From IMG/VR virus record IMGVR_UViG_3300048589_000349, positions 1-26,211 of that record: a DNA stretch of 26,211 bases, one strand, 5' to 3'. Source of the stretch: a virus. The position numbers were made by a program, and so were the translations under genes. The notes under the pieces were generated by a model that was not told the DNA's origin, did not search any database, and worked only from the letters and a program-made list of their open reading frames with translations. The first letter of the stretch is position 1. Each line of letters begins with the position of its first letter. Of the stretch, positions 13,973 through 21,425 are shown one piece after another.

Positions 13973-16302
13973 CAGCGATCCACCTGCCTGCGCCCAATAT
14001 TACTGCGCCCCGTGCGCGGCGACGTGCCCGGCGTGACGCCACCCGCGCCGTTGACGAGTTCGGCGATCAATTGGCTCAGCTTATCCTTGCCCAGGACCGA
14101 CAGGTCGAGTTCCAGCGTGTAGCGCTTGCTGAACACGTTATCGACGCCTTCCGCCAGCTTGTCGGTGGCCGTTTGCATATCGTCCGCCAGCCCCGCGCCG
14201 TCTTCCGCGATATTCGCCATGCTGGTTTCGGCCTGCAGCATGCTCGCCTCTAGCGGGTCAAACATTTCCGGCGCGAAATAGCCGCCCGCGGCCATGCCCG
14301 ACGTCGGCGCGCCGCCGAACGTGCCCACGGGCATGGAATAGGCGTTGGCTGCGCCGGTGGCGCGTAGCACCTCGTCCACCGTCATGTTTTCACGCGCCGC
14401 CACCGCGCCCGGCGTATCGCCCGGATTTACGGTGAAGCGCCGCCCGCCGCTCCCGCCCTGCGCGCCCCAACCGTAATAGCTCATGCCGGTGGAGCCACCC
14501 AGCACGGCCGCCCAGTCAATCGCCTGCCCGCCCCTGCCCGCCGCGGCCGCGTCTGCAATCGACTGCTCATAAGCTGTGCGTGCGGTCAGATAGGCGTCCG
14601 CGCCCCACTGCAGCGCCAGCGCCGTCAATTGGGGCGTCACTTCCTCGTCAAACTGCAAGCTGGCTTCGGTCAACTGCCCGGTATCCAGCCCCATCGCACG
14701 GCGTAGCGCAGCCACCGTGTCGGCGCTCGCGCCGCCCGCTTCCAGTGAAGCGAGAATACCCGCGTCGATTTCGCCCAAGCGCCCGCCACTGCCCTGCCCG
14801 AACAGTTGGGACAGGCTTGCGTTTGCGAGATTGTCGGCCCAGTCCGCCGCCGCGTCTGCGCCCGCCCTCGACGCCTCCGCCGCTGCGCGCAACGGCGTAA
14901 GCAGGTTATCCTCCAGGCCCGCGCCGTCCAGCCGGTCGACAAGCGTCTCAATTGCATACGCGGCGTTCTCCGCATCTTGCGCCGCCTCCGGCGAAATAAT
15001 GCGAATACCGCCCTGCAATACCGATCCGCTCAAAAGCGTTTGAAGCTGCTGCGCTTGCCGCTCGACGCTGAATATGTACGGCGAATAAAGCATCCCCATC
15101 CCCGCCGTCGGGTTGTCGCTCGCGGCGAAGCCGGGCCGGGCCAGCGTGCCGCCCGTGCGCGCGCTGGCCACTGTCACGCTGTTTTGCGCCGCAGCGACCA
15201 CCGCCGTGTATTGGTTAAACCACGACACGACGGACGCGGCCTGCTGTAACATTTGCTGGCCGGAGTCCGTATTGAACGCGTAATCGGTTGAAGATAGGCC
15301 AAACGCATTGCGAGTCAGTAAGTCCATGAAACCGGCGCTGCCCATGTCCATGCCGGACTGCTGGGCAAGAATGGCCGCGGTGAGCGCGCCAGAAATATTC
15401 TGGCCGGACAGGCTGCCTGCGCTGACCCCCGACGATGCAAACAACGGCGCGTACACGCCCGCCACAGTCTGCGCGTTGAGCAGGCTTTGCCCGGATGCGC
15501 CGCCCGAACCACCGCTGCCAAGCCGGCCGAGTTCTTCGAGAATGGAGTTGACCAGGTAGGCGAAATTGTCCGCAATGTCGGACGTGATATTTTCGATTTC
15601 CACGCGCATGCGCTGGAACGGCGTAATCGTCGCTTCGGCCACCGCGTTCATTTGCGGGGCCATGCCCTCGGCCACGTCAAGAAATGCCTGCGTGAACGCG
15701 CTGGCGCTATCCATGCCAGCCGCCCTGTATCCGTTGGACAGTTCCCGCACTTCGGCGCTGGAAATGCCGAGCGTATCCAAACGCAGGAAACTTTGGTTGC
15801 TAAGCAGCATTGACAGGTTTTGCAGCGACGCGCTCACGTCTTCGCCGCGTGCCTGCGCGAACGTGACGCCAATATCAACAAGACGCGCAACCTCGTCGGC
15901 GTTCTTGGCAATGCCCATACTGAGCATTGAACTGGACGCGTTCATGAGGTCGAGATCGGTCACTGTGCCGCGTGTTGCCGTCCGCAGCCGGTCAAGCAAC
16001 GTCGTTGTGTTTCCGATCTGCGCGCCAAAGGAGCGGAACAGCGTTTCGGTACGCTGCGTTTCCATGCCCAGCTCGTACACCTGCTGTCCCATGCGGACTG
16101 CGCCTGCAAGCGCAACGCCGGTGAACACCGTCGTCATGACGGTCTGCAAGCCGCCCATCGCCCGCTGCATGCCGGTTACGCCGCTACTGACGCTCTTGGC
16201 TTCCGTGTTGAGTTGGCGCAGCGACCGCGTGGCCTGCCCCACGGGCGAGGAAAGTTGGTCAGTCCCTTTCAAGGTCACTGTTACGGAATAGTTATCTGTC
16301 AT
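13972..16302 (-). CDS. Tail tape measure protein
   Basis: 776 aa, the largest protein of the late operon, placed after the two overlapping tail-chaperone ORFs as in lambda-like phages. The N-terminal 50 residues are polar and helical; a hydrophobic stretch follows (about 51-70, LQTVMTTVFTGVALAGAV), and the rest is mostly Ala/Gln/Ser-rich helix. At about 1.5 angstrom per residue it would specify a tail of very roughly 115 nm. A LysM-like segment lies at about residues 621-662. AAGGGGG lies upstream of ATG 16300-16302. The C-terminal end is basic (SPRTGRSNIGRRQVDR). Confidence 0.85.
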   Translation of the reverse strand: MTDNYSVTVTLKGTDQLSSPVGQATRSLRQLNTEAKSVSSGVTGMQRAMGGLQTVMTTVFTGVALAGAVRMGQQVYELGMETQRTETLFRSFGAQIGNTTTLLDRLRTATRGTVTDLDLMNASSSMLSMGIAKNADEVARLVDIGVTFAQARGEDVSASLQNLSMLLSNQSFLRLDTLGISSAEVRELSNGYRAAGMDSASAFTQAFLDVAEGMAPQMNAVAEATITPFQRMRVEIENITSDIADNFAYLVNSILEELGRLGSGGSGGASGQSLLNAQTVAGVYAPLFASSGVSAGSLSGQNISGALTAAILAQQSGMDMGSAGFMDLLTRNAFGLSSTDYAFNTDSGQQMLQQAASVVSWFNQYTAVVAAAQNSVTVASARTGGTLARPGFAASDNPTAGMGMLYSPYIFSVERQAQQLQTLLSGSVLQGGIRIISPEAAQDAENAAYAIETLVDRLDGAGLEDNLLTPLRAAAEASRAGADAAADWADNLANASLSQLFGQGSGGRLGEIDAGILASLEAGGASADTVAALRRAMGLDTGQLTEASLQFDEEVTPQLTALALQWGADAYLTARTAYEQSIADAAAAGRGGQAIDWAAVLGGSTGMSYYGWGAQGGSGGRRFTVNPGDTPGAVAARENMTVDEVLRATGAANAYSMPVGTFGGAPTSGMAAGGYFAPEMFDPLEASMLQAETSMANIAEDGAGLADDMQTATDKLAEGVDNVFSKRYTLELDLSVLGKDKLSQLIAELVNGAGGVTPGTSPRTGRSNIGRRQVDR
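14317..14442 (-). other. LysM-like segment within the tape measure protein
   Basis: Residues about 621-662 read FTVNPGDTPGAVAARENMTV then DEVLRATGAANAYSMPVG, matching the LysM pattern of [FY]TVxPGDT, a first helix, and a second helix with Asn/Ala turn. LysM binds N-acetylglucosamine polymers such as peptidoglycan. Flanks are Gly-rich linkers on both sides, which supports a discrete domain. Confidence 0.65.
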
Positions 16303-16320
16303 AGTGACCCCCTTTCCACC

Positions 16321-16515
16321 CTACAGCCCGCCGAGCAGGAGCAACGTCGCCGTCTCCGGCGTGAAATTCGACTTGCCTTCTTCCGTGCCAATAAGCGCCT
16401 TGCGCCACTCGGTCATACACACGCCGCGATACAATTCGTAGCCGAGCATGAACGCCTGTTCGTCTTTTGGCAGCGCCGCGTACTCGGTCATGGTCATGCG
16501 GTAGTGGCGCAGCAT
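16321..16515 (-). CDS. Tail assembly chaperone, second part (T-like extension)
   Basis: 64 codons counted from the first in-frame ATG (16513-16515), but the frame is open back to about 16577 and no good ribosome site precedes the ATG. The product contains MTMTEYAALPKDEQAFMLGY and resembles the C-terminal part of phage tail chaperones. It is in the +1 frame relative to the preceding gene and lies just before the tape measure gene, the classical G/GT arrangement. It is most likely made only as a frameshift fusion of about 219 aa. GT-type fusions bind the tape measure and the tail tube protein during tail assembly. Confidence 0.65.
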   Translation of the reverse strand: MLRHYRMTMTEYAALPKDEQAFMLGYELYRGVCMTEWRKALIGTEEGKSNFTPETATLLLLGGL

Positions 16516-16537
16516 GCCGCCAATCAGCGCCAGTTCG

Positions 16538-16981
16538 CTACTCGCTTCGAAACGTGGCGGCGGCGGCTTCCGCCGTCACTTTCCCGCTCATAGCCGCGTT
16601 GGTCAGCCAGACCAGCAGCGCGTTAGACACGCCCGCGTCAAGGTCGCGCTGAATCGCCTGTGCCTTCTCTGCCTCGTCCGCGCCGGGGATAACCGTGCCG
16701 CCCTTTTCGAGCGCCAGCGCCAGCCGCCGGTAGGCGCGTTCCTCGTTCACCCGCGCCAGCTTCTGCTGATAGTCCACATCGGCCTGATTCGGCAGTTTCA
16801 CCCCGTTTGCGCCGGCAATCGTACGTGGTACGGGCGGCGCAGGCACGGCCAGTTCGACGGCCATCCACTCGCCGTAACTAAGCGTTCCCAGCGTCACCTG
16901 CAGCGTGCGCTCATAGGGCAATTCCACCGTCACGGTCACCTGCGCGGGCGCAAGCTGCGCCTTAAGCGTTTTCCAGTCCAT
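16538..16981 (-). CDS. Tail assembly chaperone, first part (G-like)
   Basis: 147 aa with GGAGG just before ATG 16979-16981. It begins MDWKTLKAQLAPAQVTVTVE and has a beta strand region, the LGTLSYGEWMAVE motif, then helices up to VTAEAAAATFRSE. This matches the usual tail chaperone composition: beta N-terminus and helical end. It lies between the tail tube region and the tape measure, and its last codons overlap the open frame of the T-like extension. The protein would coat the tape measure during assembly and is not part of the virion. Confidence 0.65.
   Translation of the reverse strand: MDWKTLKAQLAPAQVTVTVELPYERTLQVTLGTLSYGEWMAVELAVPAPPVPRTIAGANGVKLPNQADVDYQQKLARVNEERAYRRLALALEKGGTVIPGADEAEKAQAIQRDLDAGVSNALLVWLTNAAMSGKVTAEAAAATFRSE
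16546..16552 (-). other. Predicted +1 frameshift site of the tail chaperone
   Basis: In the G frame the codons are ACG-TTT-CGA-AGC-GAG-TAG. Slipping forward one base at TTT gives TTC-GAA-GCG-AGT-AGC, which joins in frame to the T-like extension (F144 then EASSELALIGGM). The Phe tRNA pairs at least as well with TTC, so a shift is mechanistically reasonable. The window allowed by stops is narrow: from a TGA in the new frame near 16578 to the TAG at 16538. A -2 shift would give the same frame. Confidence 0.5.
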
Positions 16982-16996
16982 ACGCCTCCAAAGACA

Positions 16997-17018
16997 GGGC
17001 CGGGGTTGCGCCCGGCCC
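16997..17018 (-). terminator. GC-rich hairpin after the decoration-like gene
   Basis: GGGCCGGG (16997-17004) and CCCGGCCC (17011-17018), a perfect 8-bp stem with a 6-base loop, lies between the 17034 gene and the chaperone. On the minus strand TGTCTTTGG follows. It may be a partial terminator or mRNA stabiliser reducing chaperone expression relative to the upstream gene. Confidence 0.5.
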
Positions 17019-17033
17019 GTCGGCTGCTACGTG

Positions 17034-17447
17034 CTAGACCTGCACGCCGGTCACAATCGGGTTGATGAGGATGGACGTGGTGCTGAGGCCAATGCCCAGC
17101 AGCGTCCAATACGTGCCCGCGCCGGTAATGTCCGCCGCCGGCGCAATGCCGCCCGCCGTCTTGGACACGTAATACGCCGTGCCCTTCGCAGCGACCGCGT
17201 TGAGGGTGATCGGCCCGCTGCGCACGACCGATACGGGCGCGCCCGCGGCCAGCGCCGAGTTGAGCGCAACGCCGATGGCCGCCTGCGTCGAAGCGGACGC
17301 GTCCGCGTCGGCCAGCCCGACACGCGCCGTCGCGCCGTCGAAATAGACCACCTGCCCGGCGGTGATGGCGGCGGCGGCGGTGAACGTCTCAATGACGCAA
17401 CCGACGCCCGGCGTGACGCTCGAAGCGGTAATCGAAAGGTCAGCCAT
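17034..17447 (-). CDS. Putative capsid/tail decoration protein (137 aa)
   Basis: Begins MADLSITASSVTPGVG and continues with ITAGQVVYFDGATARVGLAD, PVSVVRSGPITLNAVAA, and a GTAYYVSKTAGGIAP block. This is a common phage family of small, Gly/Ala-rich beta proteins usually annotated as hypothetical or head-decoration proteins. No cysteine pairs, no membrane part. AGGGGGTG lies upstream of ATG 17445-17447. It lies directly after the tail tube gene, and a stable hairpin follows it, as after the capsid gene, consistent with a highly expressed virion component. Whether it sits on head or tail cannot be told. Confidence 0.6.
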   Translation of the reverse strand: MADLSITASSVTPGVGCVIETFTAAAAITAGQVVYFDGATARVGLADADASASTQAAIGVALNSALAAGAPVSVVRSGPITLNAVAAKGTAYYVSKTAGGIAPAADITGAGTYWTLLGIGLSTTSILINPIVTGVQV

Positions 17448-17457
17448 GAGTCACCCC

Positions 17458-17895
17458 CTACGCCACAATTGAGGCGGTCAAAGCCCCGTCGCCGGTCAAG
17501 GTGAACGTGACACGCACGGGGTCGCCGCTACTGGCGTCGGCCATGAGCAGGCCGCTGGCGTTGGAAATGCGCGCCTCGCCCTCGTACCGCTGCGCGCCGG
17601 TCGTGCTGTCCGGCTGATCCATGCGCACCGTGCGCGCGCCGGGGCTGGTCGCCATGACCCAGTCGCGCAGCAGCGAATAGCCGTTCGTGCCCGGTTCGGC
17701 GATCAACTCGCAGTTGACCGACCACGAGCGCGGGCCGTCGGTGGCCTTCGTCCACGGCGTATTGAGCGTGTTGTACTGGCCGACGGTGTTCGTCACGTCC
17801 AGCGAGAACTTGGTATCGTTCGCGCTGATGTCGGTCAGCGTGCCACCCGCATTGTCGATGTAGAGCTTGCCCAGGAACTGCTGCAAGACCGCCAT
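17458..17895 (-). CDS. Major tail tube protein
   Basis: 145 aa, beginning MAVLQQFLGKLYIDNAGGTL. It has the beta pattern of tail tube proteins: SLDVTNTVGQYNTLNTPW, SWSVNCELIAEPG, a central helix YSLLRDWVMATSPG, and a final VRVTFTLTGDGALTAS strand. Tube proteins of this type form stacked hexameric rings inside a siphophage tail. Its position before the chaperones and tape measure matches. It starts at ATG 17893-17895, overlapping the previous stop by one base (TAATG). Confidence 0.75.
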   Translation of the reverse strand: MAVLQQFLGKLYIDNAGGTLTDISANDTKFSLDVTNTVGQYNTLNTPWTKATDGPRSWSVNCELIAEPGTNGYSLLRDWVMATSPGARTVRMDQPDSTTGAQRYEGEARISNASGLLMADASSGDPVRVTFTLTGDGALTASIVA

Positions 17896-18089
17896 TAGTC
17901 GTCCTCCTGCCCGTCATGAGCGGGCGGTTGTGTCGTTTGCGCCACCGCCACAATCGCGGGCGGGTCGAACGATTCGAGCATGAGAATTTCGTCCGGCGTC
18001 AGATGGCTGGCGTCAAACGGTTCGCCCGCTTCCACCAGCGCGCCGGTTTTCGAGTGCGTCAGACGCACCCCTGCGACGTAATCCGTCAC
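17895..18089 (-). CDS. Small unknown tail-region protein (64 aa)
   Basis: Start is placed at GTG 18087-18089: it overlaps the previous stop (GTGA) and lies seven bases after AGGAGG. The nearby ATG at 18095 is only one base from that ribosome site, and longer frames from 18134 are shadow sequence. The product contains DYVAGVRLTHSKTGALVEAG, FDASHLTPDEILMLESF and ends in an acidic tail DGQEDD. No domain recognised. Position between the completion protein and the tube suggests a minor structural or assembly role. Confidence 0.65.
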   Translation of the reverse strand: MTDYVAGVRLTHSKTGALVEAGEPFDASHLTPDEILMLESFDPPAIVAVAQTTQPPAHDGQEDD

Positions 18090-18535
18090 CGCCATACCTC
18101 CTTGACCGTCAGACTGGCCTCGACGCCGAACCACTGCGCCGTACCGCCCGCCGGATACGTGAACACCCCCGCTTCCAACGCCGCGCCCTGAATGAACGCG
18201 CCGGCCAGCGCCCGCGTGCTATTGAGCGCCACCGCGTAATCCTGCATGTACTGCACCAGCGCCGCCGCCGCCTGTTCCAGCCGCCCCGCCTGCGCCGGTC
18301 TCAGCAGCAGCAAGTCGGCAATGCGCCACTCCGCTTGCGCCGCCCCGCCGAGCGCCAGCGCCGCAATCGACGTCGCGCCGGGCCGCGTGCCCAGCGGCAT
18401 GAGCAGCCGCACCGGCGTGCGCCCCGCTGCCACACTTTCCGGCAGTTGCGTCACGTTCAGCACCGGCACGGCCACGCCGTCGATTTCCACCGGCATAGCC
18501 GCGAGCGCCGCGTAAATCGCCAGCAACGCGCTCAT
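18086..18535 (-). CDS. Tail completion / terminator-type protein candidate
   Basis: 149 aa from ATG 18533-18535, overlapping the connector stop by 4 bases. It begins MSALLAIYAALAAMPVEIDG. Like tail terminator proteins it has an N-terminal helix, beta strands (VRLLMPLGTRPG, AEWRIADLLLLRP), a long helix ending LVQYMQDYAVALN, and a C-terminal strand ASLTVKEVWR. It lies between the head-tail connector and the tail tube, where lambda gpU-like proteins sit. No strong motif; the role is inferred mainly from gene order and length. Confidence 0.6.
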   Translation of the reverse strand: MSALLAIYAALAAMPVEIDGVAVPVLNVTQLPESVAAGRTPVRLLMPLGTRPGATSIAALALGGAAQAEWRIADLLLLRPAQAGRLEQAAAALVQYMQDYAVALNSTRALAGAFIQGAALEAGVFTYPAGGTAQWFGVEASLTVKEVWR

Positions 18536-19113
18536 ACGGCTACCCGCCGATAGAGCTTAAGGATCGCCTGCACATCCGCCGGAACCTGCGCGGGCATGAG
18601 CGTCGCGCCGTCGGCGGAAACGACAGGCCGATCCAAATCGGCGCTTGAGTCCTTTTGCCGGTACAGCCACGCGGCCAGTCGGATGCACGCCTGTTCAATG
18701 TCGGCAGGCGGCGTGACGCTGTACGCCCACCGGCCCGTGACGCTGATCGCGTCTTCCGGGTCAGTCTCATACGTCCACACCAGTCCACTCGACGCCTTGA
18801 GCGTGAGCGCGTAATACGGCGTGCTGTTGCGCGGTTCGCTCACCACCTGCACCGGCGTCACACTGCCGCCGTCGCCGTTGGTAATCGACGTGAGCGCGCA
18901 CAGGTCGCCGTCCAGCCACAACGTGCGCCCGCCCCTGGATACGTCCACCACGCCGTCGAACGTGCGCGTGCTATCGGCGGCCGCTTCGAAGCGGCGGCTC
19001 GTGGCCGAGTCAATCATGGCCTGCGCCCGCGTCAGACAATCGGTCAGCAGGAGGTCGTCGGTCGTGTCGGTGGCCCCGACGTAAGTTTTGAGTTGATCGA
19101 GCGTCGCGTACAT
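18532..19113 (-). CDS. Head-tail connector protein (HK97 gp6-like)
   Basis: 193 aa. The N-terminus (MYATLDQLKTYVGATDTTDD then LLLTDCLTRAQAMIDSATSRRF) is the typical helical pattern of gp6/gp15-type connector proteins; the middle has beta strands (GRTLWLDGDLCALTSI), and a helix ending ACIRLAAWLYRQK follows. These proteins form a ring below the portal. Ribosome site GAGGGG. The gene follows the capsid and a small decoration-like gene, the standard place. Confidence 0.75.
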   Translation of the reverse strand: MYATLDQLKTYVGATDTTDDLLLTDCLTRAQAMIDSATSRRFEAAADSTRTFDGVVDVSRGGRTLWLDGDLCALTSITNGDGGSVTPVQVVSEPRNSTPYYALTLKASSGLVWTYETDPEDAISVTGRWAYSVTPPADIEQACIRLAAWLYRQKDSSADLDRPVVSADGATLMPAQVPADVQAILKLYRRVAV

Positions 19114-19130
19114 GCCGCCCCCTCAATGGA

Positions 19131-19154
19131 AGGGCCGAGCAGAAGCCCGGCCCT
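19131..19154 (-). terminator. Hairpin after the 19182 gene
   Basis: AGGGCCG (19131-19137) pairs with CGGCCCT (19148-19154), with two more inner pairs (GC/GC) capped by an AGAA loop. On the minus strand TTCCATTG follows. It resembles the hairpins at 16997 and 19640 and probably works as a weak terminator or 3'-end stabiliser. Confidence 0.45.
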
Positions 19155-19181
19155 GTGCTGCTTTGTGAGCGCCGAACTGCG

Positions 19182-19619
19182 CTAGACGAGCTGCGCCACG
19201 CTCGACAAATCGACCTCGGACGCGGGCGTGTAGTCGATGCCGTCCGCCAGCGCGACCAGGCTGATGATGCTGGCCGCCGTGCCCACGGTCACCGCCGCGC
19301 GGATGTACCGGAAGCCCTGCGCGGCCACTTCGTCGGCGTTAACCTCGATCACCGCCTGCTTATTGTCGTCGGTCGCCTTGACCAACTGCGTGATCGCCTT
19401 GCCGGTGATCGTGGTCGTGTACGAACCGCCGCTGGCCGTATCGCCCTTGATGACCATGTCCACCGTCGCTGACGCGCCCAGCACGCCCGTGCTGAGAATG
19501 AACATGACACGCTGGTACGATTTCATGTCGATGGACGTGCTGGTGACGGTGGCCGCCCCCTGCGAAACGGGATTGAGGACGCTGACAATCGGCAGCGTTT
19601 CAATCATTTTTGCGATCAT
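19182..19619 (-). CDS. Capsid-region structural protein, decoration candidate (145 aa)
   Basis: Begins MIAKMIETLPIVSVLNPVSQ and is beta-rich with repeated Thr/Val strands (AATVTSTSIDMKSYQRVMFIL, split by turns; ATVDMVIKGDTAS; YIRAAVTVGTAAS). The family often follows the major capsid gene in siphophages and lacks a firm name; a head decoration or head-fibre role is plausible. It sits between two hairpins that isolate it from the capsid and connector genes, which suits independent high expression. AGCGAGG lies six bases before ATG 19617-19619. Confidence 0.6.
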   Translation of the reverse strand: MIAKMIETLPIVSVLNPVSQGAATVTSTSIDMKSYQRVMFILSTGVLGASATVDMVIKGDTASGGSYTTTITGKAITQLVKATDDNKQAVIEVNADEVAAQGFRYIRAAVTVGTAASIISLVALADGIDYTPASEVDLSSVAQLV

Positions 19620-19639
19620 GTTGTGCCTCGCTCTCGCTT

Positions 19640-19663
19640 AGGGCGGGCCACATAGCCCGCCCT
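19640..19663 (-). terminator. Perfect 9-bp hairpin after the capsid gene
   Basis: AGGGCGGGC (19640-19648), loop CACATA, GCCCGCCCT (19655-19663), lying 18 bases after the capsid stop. On the minus strand AAGCGAG follows, so no T-run: more likely an mRNA-stabilising or attenuating stem than a full terminator. Confidence 0.55.
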
Positions 19664-19680
19664 CGTTCGGGTTGTGGGAA

Positions 19681-21423
19681 CTAGTCGTTGAAGTTGATGA
19701 AGGCCGACTTGGTATAGGCCGAGCCGGGGCCGCCGAGCGTGATCGCGCTCTTGAGCCACGGCTTGCCGTCCAGTCGCTGGCCGAAGCGCCACGCCGACAG
19801 GCCGTTGTCGAAGTCGTAATACTCGTCAAACTCGATGTACAGGCCGCCGAGCGTGAACAGCATGTAGGCCGACAGGTCGACCAGCACGATGCAACCGCTG
19901 GCGTCCGCCTGCGCCACATGTTCGCTTTCCACCAGCCGGTAGCCGCGCAACGGCGGGTACACGTCCGACGTCGGCGTGACGAACGTCACGGTCGACCCGC
20001 CCGCCGCCGCGATGGCGTCGAGATCGGGCTGCAGCGAGGCGTGATGCACCCACATGCACTGCGCGCGGTCGCCGAAGCGCTTGAAACGCGCGAGCATGTT
20101 GGACGCGTCCGCCATGGCGAACAGGTTGTTCGTCGCGGGCGTCACGTCCACCTTGGCCGGCGCATTGAGGATGCCCAGCGGCTGGCCGACGCCCGTCCCG
20201 CGCAGGATGTAATACTCCAGCTTGGCGGCGGCGGCGTTGCCGATCAGCACAGTCATGAGGCTGTTCAGGTCAAACGGCGCGTCCTGGCGAAACTCGCGCG
20301 TCACCGGGATGATGCCGCTCACCGCGTCGCTCACGTCCCACGAAATCTGCTGGAAGCGGGCGTCGGTTGACGTGTACTGGCCGCTCTCGGCGCGAGTGGC
20401 CGCCGTGACGCGCCCCGCCGCCGCCGTGTCGCCCACGCCAGCCGTCGGCGCGGCGAACAGGTCGAGCGACGGCATTTTGCCCGAAGGCGCGTTCACCGGC
20501 GTCGTGGTCACCGCGTTCACGATGGGCGAGTTCTGCTGCATGACGCCGAGAATGGTCGCCATGAACTGCTCAGGGATGGTGTAGCCACCGCCCGCGCCGG
20601 TGCTTTCCGCCAGCTTGATTTCGTCGCGGCTGTAATAGCTCTTGATGGCCGCGCTATCGCGCTCGCGTACCGCCTTGAGGAAGCCGTTGAACCGCTTTTC
20701 GGTCTCGACCAGCTTGTCTTCCGTGACCGCGTACCCCACCGACTTGACCGGGGTGGTCAGTTCGGCGCGCAGCGCACTCAGTTCGTCGCGCAGGGCCTTC
20801 ACCTCTGCGCCCGGATCGGCGGCCTGTTCCGCCGCCTGCTTAATGTCTTCAGCCATGATCGGCTTCTCCTCTTGCGTCTCACCCTCGATACGAATGTCTG
20901 CAACGGGATCGCCCGCCGGTACTGGCGCAGTCTGCGTTTCCGCCTCTGCCGCGCCCTCCGCCGTATCGAGGTCTCCCGACGTTGCCTTGATTTGCGCCAC
21001 GCCTAGCGTGCGAGGCTCCGCTGGCGTCACGGTCAAGCTGAGTTCAGCGACCGGCCAGCGTTTGATATGCTTCTGTTCGTCACGGCGCACCAGGTGCGAA
21101 ACCGCGCCGGTACTCAACCCCACCACGCCGCGCTTGACCAGTTCCAGCACGTCATTCAGGTACTCGTGCGCCTTGTCGAGTTCGGCTTCGAACCAGACGC
21201 CGGTTTCGTCGCGCTTGGTGCTGACCACGCGCCCGATTTCGTTATCCAGCGCCTTGACCGACTGCTGCGCGTGGTCGTAAAAGACGGGCAGGTCGACCAT
21301 GCCGCCGAAGTTCGTCTCCGGTGTGAACGTGTCCCCGTCCAGATCGCGCCCGCCGAACACCACGCCGTAGCCCGCAATCACGGGCGTGCCGTCGTCGCGG
21401 TACTTGAGTTCCACTGCCTGCAT
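19681..21423 (-). CDS. Fused prohead protease and HK97-fold major capsid protein
   Basis: 580 aa. Residues 1-145 are a U35-type prohead protease: GYGVVFGGRDLDGD, catalytic His51 in VFYDHAQ, and Ser104 in GLSTGAVSH. Residues about 146-189 are an acidic Pro/Ala linker. From Met190 follows the capsid part: a delta-like coiled coil (about 195-260), a likely cleavage region near residues 270-276 (KLAESTGAGG), then the HK97 fold beginning YTIPEQFMATILGVMQQ and SPIVNAVTTTPV. Separate genes are usual; fusion forms are known. An internal ribosome site precedes Met190, so capsid protein could also be made alone. The fused protease would cleave the delta domains during maturation. Confidence 0.9.
   Translation of the reverse strand: MQAVELKYRDDGTPVIAGYGVVFGGRDLDGDTFTPETNFGGMVDLPVFYDHAQQSVKALDNEIGRVVSTKRDETGVWFEAELDKAHEYLNDVLELVKRGVVGLSTGAVSHLVRRDEQKHIKRWPVAELSLTVTPAEPRTLGVAQIKATSGDLDTAEGAAEAETQTAPVPAGDPVADIRIEGETQEEKPIMAEDIKQAAEQAADPGAEVKALRDELSALRAELTTPVKSVGYAVTEDKLVETEKRFNGFLKAVRERDSAAIKSYYSRDEIKLAESTGAGGGYTIPEQFMATILGVMQQNSPIVNAVTTTPVNAPSGKMPSLDLFAAPTAGVGDTAAAGRVTAATRAESGQYTSTDARFQQISWDVSDAVSGIIPVTREFRQDAPFDLNSLMTVLIGNAAAAKLEYYILRGTGVGQPLGILNAPAKVDVTPATNNLFAMADASNMLARFKRFGDRAQCMWVHHASLQPDLDAIAAAGGSTVTFVTPTSDVYPPLRGYRLVESEHVAQADASGCIVLVDLSAYMLFTLGGLYIEFDEYYDFDNGLSAWRFGQRLDGKPWLKSAITLGGPGSAYTKSAFINFND
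20854..20873 (-). promoter_or_regulatory. Internal ribosome site and start for capsid-only translation
   Basis: Inside the fusion gene, AAGAGGAG (20866-20873) lies nine bases before ATG 20854-20856, which is Met190 in frame. Starting here gives a 391-aa protein (MAEDIKQAAEQ...), the normal size and start of a free HK97-type capsid protein with its delta domain. Confidence 0.6.
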
Positions 21424-21425
21424 GG

